Below are positions 49,601 to 61,600 of a stretch of DNA of 64,000 nt, piece by piece. Position numbers and translations under genes: made by a program. Positions within the stretch are counted from its first letter, which is position 1. The number at the start of each line of letters is the position of its first letter. Under the pieces are notes generated by a model. It saw nothing but the letters and a program-made list of their open reading frames with translations. It was not told where the DNA came from and searched no databases. Source of the stretch: Ciona intestinalis. Lineage: Eukaryota > Chordata > Ascidiacea > Phlebobranchia > Cionidae. The stretch lies in the NCBI RefSeq assembly GCF_000224145.3, contig NC_020174.2, positions 2,597,047 to 2,661,046 on the forward strand, read 5' to 3'.

Positions 49601-52600
49601 ACAGATACGTTCACGCTTGACTGCCCAGGAGGTTGTGTTGAGGATATTGGGGCAGGAACTGTGTGGGGAACAGATGTTTATACCTTGGTATGTATGTTGC
49701 TGCTGGTTCCCTTTGTTGTTTTAATTAATTTTTTTTTCATTACTGTCGCCAACCCTGTAGCACATTTGGTTAGTGCGCCTGCGTTTAAGAGGTAATGGGT
49801 TCAAGGTTCTTTGCTGCTACCATTGTGGGCAACACTTAACCGCAATTGCTCCAACCCAGTGGTCACTAAGGGGTTGTCCAAATTTTCAGCTACACATTAA
49901 AAAAATTAAAAAAAAAACCAAAAATAATTACGCACAAATAACACACTTGGTAACTCGTAAAGTGGCTCGAGGTGTATGAAACAGAACACCTGTGTTTAAC
50001 AACTGTCGTTTTCTGGCCACACGAGGATAAAGCAAGTTGGAACCGTTTATTCATTTAATTTTGTTATGTTGTCTGGTACAAATAGAAGAACTTCTGTTCC
50101 ATAATTGTTACCAAAGTACTTGCATAAGAATGCATAATTGTTACCAAAGTACTTTAGGTTTACATTTTAGTATTCATCAGTAAATTTTACAGAAAATAGT
50201 CCTAAAAACAGGTGAAATACCTATTTTTGTGATTTTTTACAAAGCTTTGTAGCTCCACATAACTGACCCACACACTTTTTAAAAATTGCCGGAATGATAT
50301 GTTTACCAAATACATTGGATCAGTTTTTTATGATTTTTTTTGCCCAGAATTCTGCTGTGTGTCCTGCAGCAGTACATGCTGGTAAAGTATTGAATTCACA
50401 TGGGGGAAGTGTTATCATGCAAAACATGGGGGGACAGCTCTCATATCTTGGTACATACAGGAATGGAATCACTTCACAATCGTAAGTTTAATAACTGCAG
50501 TTGGAATAATGTTGCGATGTACACAATGTTTATTGTCATACAACAATAATAATAACAACTTTATTTGTCTCTTCGATTACCGTAGTGAGGGTTTAAAAAT
50601 ATTTTAAATAAAAAGACAGAACATAGCGACAAAACAACAGTTGTTAAAACCTGCTTATAGTTAAATACATATTTATACTTAAATGGATGAAAATAAGCAT
50701 GGCCATCACACCTAGCAAACAAAATTGTATTTATGATCAATTACAGTTACATGTAAAATTTTTTTAACTGTACAGCAGTGTAAACTGAAATAAAATATAA
50801 TTTAATTTTTGTTTTTGTAGTTGTTACATCGCAGGCAATATTTGCAATTAAATTAAAAATGATTGTTTTTTTTTCAGTTTTGAATCTTATTCTGCTTCAT
50901 TTGTGTTCAGTGGTCAAAGTAAGTTTGTATCCAAAAAAATTTTTTAAGCAACTCACCATGTGTTGTGTACATGTAATATGTTAAATGTAACAGTAAAGGT
51001 AAATATTATAATAGTAATAAGTTAAAATAGTTGCATTATTTATAATATGACGTGTAAATTTTGTTCCTTTCCTTTATAATAGGGGTGCCTAGACTGACAT
51101 GTAAACCAAACCTTTAAAATATATTGAACATATGTAATAACCTATTCTTGTACCATATTTTCTTACTAAAGGGCCCTTGTTAAATATTTAGTTTCATTTA
51201 AACCCACAATTCAAAGCTCAAAATTTAAATTGATAAAAACATTTTTATGTTTTTATGTATTTGTTTAAAAAATGTTATGCCTTTGCCCATTTTGTTAAAC
51301 ATGTTATTTCTATGCCCATCTTGGTAAATATGTTATGTCTATGCTCATCTTGTTAAATATGTTATGTCTATGCTCATCTTGTTAAATATGTTATTTCTAT
51401 GCCCATCTTGTCAAACATGTCATGTCTATGCTCATCTTGTTAAATATGTTATGTCTATGTTCATCAGGTTTGAGATGTGATGATGGTTGGTTGGCTTGGA
51501 AGGATCATTGTTATTACTTATCACCAAAAGGAATCCTTGTTAACTGGCATGATGCAAGATCTGCTTGTATCAGTTTAGGTGGTGACTTGGTGTCCATTCT
51601 ATCTGAAGGGGAAAATAGTTTCATAGAATCGCAAGTATATGTTGCAGGTAACAACATGATGCTTTATACACTAAAATAAAACTATCACAAGTAGGAATAA
51701 AGAACAAAAATGTCTACCCACGAGACCACGATTGTCAAGAAGTTACCGATAAGCGGAGATTAGGTATATGAACCACAACGCAGGTGTTATAACGACTGCA
51801 GTTGCCCTGCTCCTGTGAGAATATATAAAAAATACCTTTAATTTGTGTAACTTTTATTTACAGATCCAGTTTACTTTACCTTTATTTTTTTGTATTTTAC
51901 TTTACAGACCTAGGAGATGATGTATGGATTGGATTAAACGATCTGGATACAGTTAATTACTACTTGTGGGCAGATGGAACTCCTGTTACAATGACTAAGT
52001 GGTTTTGGGATGAACCTAAATCAACAGTACGTATTTTAATTGTTATACAAGTCCATTTACACATAATTTTTTCATTCCTACTTTTTTATTTATGTTAATT
52101 AGTTTTAACATAATCAATTTCCTGTTTATTGTGTTACCATGCTTTTTCCAGATAATTCTGCTTGAATAGTTTAAATCCATAGCATGAATTTAACGTAAAT
52201 GGCTGGCTTTGTCTGCTAGGTGTAGACTACGCTTATTTTCTTTTCAATACATGTAAGCATGTTTTTAACTGTAAGCGTGTTTTAACAACTGTTGTTTTTT
52301 CTGTATATCCCGTCTTTTCGTTTAAAATAAATCTAAATCTTCGCTACCGTAATCAAAGATACAAACAAAGGTATTCTATTATGTTTTAAAGACTGTTTGT
52401 TTATTGTTAATTTTTATTGCCTTGTTGTTGTTAATAATTATGTTATTTTTTGTCAGATTTAAACCGGCAACTTAGACCTGTATGTATTGTAATACTTTTG
52501 CTTTAGGATTTATAACAATAAAATTTTTTGGGGGCAGACACACAGATGTGTGAACATTTACCGGTTTGAAGGTTATTGGAACGATAAAAAATGCGATGAA

Positions 52601-55600
52601 TTGTTGCCGTACATGTGTAAAAGTGAGAAGCAACTTCTTCCACCTCTCGTAACTCAACAACCTCCAATAGATGAAGGATGTGATCCAGGATGGAGGGCTT
52701 ATGGTAAGAAGTTGTAAAATAATCTTATTTTTATATTTGCAATAGTTTAATATAAAAATAGAAATACACAAAATGTATTTTACTCGGGCCTTATAGCAAA
52801 GTTGGTTAGCGCGCCTGCCTTGAACTTAGAGGTAATGGGTTCAGGGCTTGTCGCTGTTATCATTGTGGCGTATGTATTCTTGGGCAAGACAATTAACGAA
52901 AATTGCTCAAGCCCAGTGGTCACTAATGGGTTGTTCAAACTATCAGCCATAAATAAAAAAAACCCACAAAGTAATTTGTAAGCTGGCATGAGGTTTATGA
53001 ACACTCATGTTATAACGGCTGTCGTTTTCTGCTATACGAGAATAAAACAAGTTTTATTCATTCATTCATTTGTATATAGTTTGACTCTAAAATAAGAACA
53101 CTCAAAATTTTATTTATTTTTGTATTGGTATATAGTTTGTTATAGAAGCAAAAAATAATCAATAAAAATTATATTAAAATGACCCTAAAGCAGAGCTTAT
53201 GCTAAGAAAGGCAAAACGTTATTAAATTTGTTATTGCTTTGTGAATATAGTTTAAAATGTGAGCAGAAAAAAAATCTTAATTTTAAATTTTTTTATTTAG
53301 TAATTGTAAATATTGTTTGTCACGCAAGATGTATGCACTATATATATAATATTTATATGCCAGAGTTTATGTGGATTTGTTTTATGTGTCTATGAATTAG
53401 AGCCATAACCTGTTTAATTGTTTATAATACATAAAATGTCTTTGTTATAATTTATACTAACTTTTTATTTAAATGAGATACTAAATAGCTGGGTTCACAA
53501 ATTTCAATGTGTTGCATTTAAGGGTCTTAGAAATTTATCTAAAACTTAAAAAAAAATTTTTAAGTTTTATTTATTTTTTCTCCTTAGAGTCTTCATGTTA
53601 CAAAGCAAGCACAGACGAATACATGTTCATATACGCCAACAGACATTGTGAAGAAAATGGGGCAACATTAGCAAGTGTTCATGATGATTTTGAACAAGCA
53701 TTCATATTTTCACTGGTGTGTTATTAATGTTTTGTTATTTTCTTATTCAGTTAACCTAAAATTTCACAGCTGTTTTTTTTCCATTAATTTTCTCATTCTT
53801 TTATACTAAATTAATATATATAACTTTATTTTTTTGCTGTGCTCCTGGTTTGTTGTTTTGCTGGTAATTTCCACATGTTTTTACTCTAAATTAATGAATG
53901 ATTTCAACTTATTTATCCTCACGTGGCCATAAAATGACAGTTTTTAAACAAGGATGTTCTCTTTCATACACCTCGCGCCAGCTTACAAGTTACCACATGT
54001 GTAGCTTTGAAGGTTATTATTTGGTGATTTTTTATTTTTTGGAAAATTTGTAAGTGACTAATGGTTGGAGTAATTGCTGTAAGTTTCTTGCCCAAGGACA
54101 AATACGCCCACAATGGTAGCAGCGGCGGGCCTTGAACCCATTACCTCAGGGTTAATAGCATTGGACAATATACACGCATACCATATATCCGTAATTAACT
54201 TTTATACATTTACCATTACACAGGCAGTGAACACACTTCCAGCAGGGCTGGGTTACACTTCATGGATTGGGTTATCAGCCAAACTTACACAAAGTGGTTC
54301 ATTGTATTACACATGGGAGACTGGGGAGTTGGTCACTTACACTAAGTGGGATAAAAATGAACCAGGTATGTATGTAACTTAAACTCATAGTGAAAAAATT
54401 TAAAAAGATACCCCCAAAATAATAACCAATAAAGTAACATATTTGGTAATTCGTAAGCTGGCACGAGGTGTATTGAACAAAACACCTGTGTTTAATGACT
54501 GTCGTTTTCCGGTCTCGTAAAGTAAGTTACATTCATGCATTTAACTTATTTTTACTAATGTAACGGGCAAACAACAGTTGTTAAACACGGGTGTTTTGTT
54601 TAATACACCTCGTGCCAGCTTACGAATTACCAAATATGTTACTTTATTGGTTATTATTTTGGGGGTATCTTTTTAACTTTTTTACTACGAGTTACCATGC
54701 CCACTTACGAGTTACCATGTATGTAACTTTGTGTGTAATTATTTTTTTAGGAATATTTTTATATTTTGTAACGTATAACTGGCAATTTAAATAAAGGAAC
54801 CACTGGGTAGGAGACTTGGAGTAACTGCCGATAAGTACTTCTTAAAATATTGCACTAGTGCTTGGGGCTTGTTACTCTGGCAAATTTCTAATATTTTATA
54901 TAAATTAATAATAATAACTTATTTTAAACGAAACAACAGGATATAGCGATAAAACAACAGTTGTTAAAACACGCTTACAGTTAAAAACATATTGATATTT
55001 AATTGAAAAAAATAGGCCTGGTCGCTACACCTAGCAGACAAACTAGCCATTTATGTTATATATAAGTAAAAAAAAATATATGTTTTTAATTCCTTTATTT
55101 TTATAGATGTAAGATTTTCTTGTGCGTTCCCATTTGTATACCAAGGTGTAACATACTATGAATGTACAACTTATAACCACCCTGGTGGTATAAAGGACAC
55201 ACCATGGTGTAGCATTGATCCAGTGTATAGAGGAAGATGGGTGGATTGTGGAAATGGTAACGAATATGGTTGTACATACATGGATGACCAAACAGGTAAC
55301 GACACTATGTCAAAACTTTTACTTATTTCATGTTTTTTTAACTTGAAATTTTTATTAATATTTGTCTAAATATTAAGTTAAGTTCTTTTGGGGAGTTTTA
55401 TTAGTTTTATTCAAGTATTTTTTCTTTATAATTATTTATATAAACTTTTCCAAAATACCTAAAAACTTGATGTTTTAATTAAAATATATATAGATCATTT
55501 GTGCCATAAACATTTTATATTGTAGCTCCAAATTAAAGAAGTTATTTCAAATCAATAAAAACGTATTTAAGGTCTAGATACAAAAGGTGTTACCAGTTAT

Positions 55601-58600
55601 AGTACTGTGAGAAAATATGGGACACCTTTAGCACATAATATCCAAATATTCCGATTGTGTTTAAAACAATTAACAACGGTCAATGGGAGTCATGAGGATA
55701 CAGTCTTATAATTCTTTGAAAGAATGGGATGGGAAAATAGAATGAAATAGTGTTTTTTCTTCCCAACCCTACTTTATGAGCATTGAATTAATTATTTTGA
55801 ACTCAATAAATACCTTAAATAAATATCCTCAAACTGACATAGAACTTACACAAGTATATTTTCTATATCTATCTGATTTGTAAACAATTTTGAAGTACAT
55901 ATTTCTCTAAATTAGGTTTCTGGCAGATTGATATTTGTGGTCAGAATCGATATTATGTTTGTGAGAAAGACAGAGTTGGTTATACACAGCCATCCACAAC
56001 TACAATAGATCCAACAGCAAGCTGTAGTAAGGGTTGGTATGGTGATGAAAGTACTGCTGCGTGCTACCAGGTAAGCATTATTATCCCTTTTTCTTCAATT
56101 ATGATAGCGATGTTTTTGAAATATTTTTATCGAAAAACAGGATATAGCGACAAAACAACAGTTGTTAAAACACGCTCACAGTTCAAAACATATTTACATT
56201 TAATTGAAGCAAATTTAGCGAGGTTGCAACACCTAGCAGACAATGAGCCATTTATGTTTTATTATTTACAAGTTAAACTTATAGAAACAAATATACTAGT
56301 TCATAACCCCTGTTCCAATATTCAGTTCCTTTTATTAGATCAACAGTTTCACGGATCAAGCAAGTCGCGCGTCGTGGCAAGATGCGTTGGATCATTGTCG
56401 AGCACAACAAGCGGATCTCGTTTCAATCCATAGTTATGAGGAGGAAGCTGCAGTGAGCAACTTTGTTGTGCAGGATGGTGTTTTTTCGAGCACTTCCTTT
56501 TGGATGGGGTTAACCTCATTAGATGACGATAGTGGTTACGCATGGACCGACGGTAAAATTGTGTTTATAATAATAATAACATTATTGGTCTCTTCGATTA
56601 CCGTAGCAAAGATTTAAAAAATTTTAAAACAAAAAGACAGGATATAGAGACAAAACAACAGTTGTTAAAACTTGCTTACAGTTAAAAACATATTTTTGCA
56701 TATTTATATCAGTATTGGGGTAATACGCCAATTTGGCATATATTTTAGGTCCCATGACATGTCTCGTCGAAAGATTTGCATATATAGAATAGTCGAATCG
56801 AAACAGGTATCTAGGGCAAAACATTTAACTGCAATTACTCCAACCCAGTTGTCCCATATGGGTTGTCTAAACTATAAGCTATACATTAAAAAAAAATAAA
56901 AATAATCACTCACAAAGTTACATACAGGGTAACTTGTAAGCAGGAATAAGGTGTATAAACAAAACATCCGTGTTATATAATGATTGTCATTGCTCTGTCA
57001 CGCATGAATAAAACAAATTCAATTTATTACCAAACTAATATTTTGTAGGAACTCCTGTTAGTTACACAAACTGGGCAACTGGGGAACCAAGCGACCACAA
57101 TGGTTTAGAAAACTGTGTTGAAAGTCAGTTCAGTTACTCATCTCCGTAAGTATAACTACTGTAAAAGTTTTTTTTGTACTGGTCTGGTGCTACGAAAATG
57201 TAAAAGACAAAAATCAAGTCCAACCAATTGTACAATAAGAGAGATATATTTTGCCTAAATGGCTTCGTCAGTCTCTTACTTCAATAAATCAAGAGACTGA
57301 CGATGTATATCTTTGTACTGGTATGATGATTATTATTACATATTTTTAAAAACAAATTTAAACTCTTTCCAAAAAAAACGTTCCAAAAAAAACTTTTTTT
57401 TTTGTAAAAATAAATGAGTTTTTATTTTAAACTTGGTATGTAACGAAAATATTTTTAAGTTAATTGGTATTATATTTCTCAAACCAAATTTAATCTCTCC
57501 CCCCCAAAAAAAATATTATGCTGCATAAATTGTTTTACTAAATATAGTAAATGTACTTTGTTTAATTTGCTAATACACGACATCCCAGGTGGAATGATTT
57601 AAATTGTGATGCGCTTCGAAACTGGATTTGTAAAATTCCGAAAAATAAATTTCCTCGTCCCCCACCCACTCTACCACCACCTGGTGGCCAACCATCGACT
57701 GAATGCGGACTGGACGAACAATGGGTAATTATGATCCCATAATTAACATTTATGATGATAACTTTTTTTGTCTCTCCCATTACGGTAGTGAAGATTTAAA
57801 AATATTTTAAATAAAAATACAGGATATAGCGACAAAACAACAGTTGCTTTACCACGCTTACAATTAAAAAAAAATTTAGAATTTTTTAAAGAAAATAAGC
57901 GCGTAGAACTTGCAAAGAAAGTTGAGTAAAGACAACACCCTTTTAGATGGATTTTTGCCACAATAGGGTGCCTGTCACAATAAGCAAAAATCTGAGTCCA
58001 AACTTTTCTTGAAATTACACTTTAAGTGTTTAACAGCCATAGCTATGAAACAATGCTTCTTTATCTATTTTATCGTTTGTTAATTATAACGACTGTCGTT
58101 TTGCTCTTATTTCCCCTTTTTTTGCTAGGTTGATTTTACATGACCTTTATTGTTGTATTTGAAGGAATAGTATAATTAAAATAAATTTAATTTGCATTTT
58201 TTTAATACTTGTAATAATTTATATTATTACTCAATATATTTGTATTAAAACTACCATGATTTTCAACTATTATTAACATTTTAGATTCGGTTCCAGCCAA
58301 GTTATGGACTTGACAAATGTTATTTATTTGTTGATGACATCACTGTGGGTTGGTCGTTTGCTGAGAAAAATTGTACGGCTCGGGGTGGACACCTTGTGGC
58401 CATTCACAGCGCTGATGAAAACTCATTTTTATTGAGTCGTGCTTCAAAAACAACAGCGAGTAATATGTGGATTGGTTTAAGGGTAAGTGGGAACTTAATG
58501 GGTTTCAAAACCTATAAAGTATGTTTTGTGCATTTGAAACTCAGTAGGGGTGTATAAATAATAAATGGTAGGGTGAGGGAAGATGGGACTCCTTTAGCGC

Positions 58601-61600
58601 ATAATATCTAAATATTCTTTAAATAATTAACAACGTTTTGTAAGAGTAGTGGGAAAATAGTTTTATAATTCTTTGAATGTTCTTTGTTTACTACCAAAGG
58701 GTAAGAGAAAACAAAACAAAAAGGTGTCCTATCTTTCCCCACCCTAATATATCTGGTTTGTTGGACGTAGGAGAAGTTGTTCATGTTTTAAATTGACCGA
58801 ACACATGATGTGTAGAAATAGAATATGTGTGTCTACTGTATAAGAAAACGAGCAAGTTTTGACTGTGTATTAAAGTTGTATACATCATAATACTCAGTTG
58901 TATGATTCTGTGTGTATGCATTAGGATGCTGTAGTTGAAGATGTAGAATTGCTCTAAGTTCGTCTAGTATAATATTACATGTAAAAATTACCAGTGGGCA
59001 TGTGGTTCTGATAGTTCTTTTTTTATTTAACATTTTTTTGTTAAACTTTTTTATTAAAATTTCTTAATTACATTTTTTTTAAAATTTTTTATTAAGTTTT
59101 TATTAAAAATTTTTTTCCAAATTTTTTAATTATTTTTATTCAAAATTTTACCTTTAGGTGATGGCTGGTGGAGATGGAACTACGTTTGCTTGGGCCGATA
59201 ATTCACAACTCGATTACATTAATTGGGCACCTGGTGAACCTAATGGTTATCTGGGGCAAGAAGGTAATTATTACTATATATATTCTTAGTCATGATTAAA
59301 ACAAAGGATAACAGATAAAACTGAAATAATCATCCGTTTTATGAATCAAAAGAGAATTATTTGCATTTTAGACTTAGGATGTAAGGAACAAATCGTTTGT
59401 AATAACTGTAGTTTTTCATTTTTTTTCTGTCTTTATTCCTTTGTAAACTTTTCTGATTCCGTTAATGTGATCAAAAAAAAAAATAAATTAATCCATTTAA
59501 ATGTAGACAAAACAATTCTATTATTATTACCCCTTTTTTACATTTGTATAAAATATACAACCAATTTTATATTTTCAGATTGTGCTGAGTTGTCATCAGG
59601 TGGGGGATTGTGGAATGATAACAACTGTGGCAAACCATCTGGATATATTTGTGAGAAATATATTGGGTCAGATACTGTGGTGGTTCCCCCTACCCCAGCT
59701 GCTAGCGGGGGGTGTCCTGCAGGTATGTTGAATTATTTGTTGAGGTTTCTATTCTATATGGGTTAGGTCACTATTCGATGACTTGGGAAATACCAATTAG
59801 TGACCACTGGGTTGGAACAAGTCCATTTAGTGTTTTGGAAACATGCCAATCAGCATTTGTAAAATTGAAAAAATCGTTTTCAGTGTATTCTTTATGATAC
59901 AAGTTTTTAACCACTTAGTCACAACATTGGCCTTGTAACATGGCTTAGATATGGATATACCACATTATTGTATATCCTTGGTTCTTGTATTCCAAACTAA
60001 AAAAATAGACCAGAGTTGTTTCTGTTTATAATACATTATTTTTAAAATAAATTATTTTATACTAAATAGAAATATAATATTTTATACTACTTGTAAAAAA
60101 ACACACACAGAATCCCAAACAATATTTTTTCTGTTTAAAAAAGGTTTTTACTCATATGGTAATCGATGCTGGTATTTTGGGGGAGTGAAATCAGATGATA
60201 AAATTACATGGTATGATATGCTGGATGCATGTGCTGCATTATCTGCTGAAGCTGTTTCTATTCTTAACTCTTATGAACAGGTAAGAAAATTTGAATGTAA
60301 CTTGCTTTATTCTCGCGTGTCCAAAAAACAACAGTCGTTATAACTTATAACATGAGTGTTCTGTTTCATACACCTCGTGCCAGCTTTACTTTTTGTGTAA
60401 TTACTTTTTTGAATTGTTTTGATTTTTTATGTATGGCTGATAATTTGGACAGCCCATTAGTGACTACTGGGTTGGAGCAATTAATGTCAAGTGACTTGCC
60501 CGAGGACAAATATGCCCAAAATGATAGCAGCAACAAGCCTTAAACCTATTACCTTGGTGAAACAGTGTGTCTTATTGCACATCATACATGCTTCATACAC
60601 ATTGTGTCTGCCTATCTTGATGTGTAAAATCAAAACATATGTGACACATATACATTGTATAAGAATTTGTATTCATGCATTACACTTTAGGCACAAGAAT
60701 TTATTAATTATAATATCAATTTCAAAGCCTAAAGTTTTTTTTCTCTCTGCTTTTTATACACAAGAATTTGCTATTTGAAATATAAATTTCAACCTTATAT
60801 TTCCCTTTTTATAAAATAATTTAAAAATGGCACTTTTTAAACCCAGGCTTATGTAGCAAGTATGTTGCCATCTGTCAATGGAAACTTATGGTTGGGTTTG
60901 TCCGGTGGAAATGCATTGACGTATCTTTGGAACGATCAATCGGAAGTAACTTACACAAACTGGGACATTGGTGAACCAAATGCATATTACGGAGTGAGTA
61001 ATCACATAGTTTTTACTTTCAAACTCTGTTTATTAACTTTTACCATTTTCTCCCTTATGTTGCGGGTTAGTAAAAGTAAATTGACTTAATTACTATTAAC
61101 CAGCTTCAATATATATAATAAGTGACATTCACACCTAATTTATTTCTAAAGTGTTTAAGGTTAAACCATATATATGGTCTATTTTATTCCATTCTACTAT
61201 GTGAGGTCCTACAATGAGATATGATTGAACATAGAATGATATATATGATTAAAACACAAAATGATATATGATTGAAACAGAGAATGATTTAAGGATACAT
61301 ATGCCCACAATGGTAGCAACAATGAGCCTTGAACCCATTACCTCTGGGTTCGAGGCAGGCGTGCTAACCAACTGTGCTACGGCGCCGGACAAGGATGATA
61401 TAGGATTAAAACATAAAGTGATATATGATTGAAACATAGGATGATGCTTGTGTTGAGATGAAATCAGGATCAGGAAATGGTAAATGGGGAGACACAAGTT
61501 GTTATTCATACAAAGCATATGCTTGTACAACAAGAAGGCAACCTTCATTATCTGACCCCACACAACCATCGTCTGAGTTATGTATAGATGGTTACATACC

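Noticed and set aside
51274..51467. CRISPR-like array
   Set aside because: The regular 29-bp period has no distinct spacers; units are contiguous and the context is a eukaryotic intron.
56101..56433. 110-codon frame across an R3 repeat and the CTLD8 exon
   Set aside because: It reads the exon in the wrong frame; the phase set by neighbouring exons gives the CTLD sequence instead.
59341..59766. 141-codon frame, the longest in the window
   Set aside because: Only its last third is the CTLD9 exon (59579-59722); the rest is intron that happens to stay open.
61289..61388. tRNA gene
   Set aside because: A- and B-box-like sequences are present, but the cloverleaf is not convincing and the same head recurs with an attached SINE body across the window. 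Treated as SINE. The same holds for 19622 and 33712.
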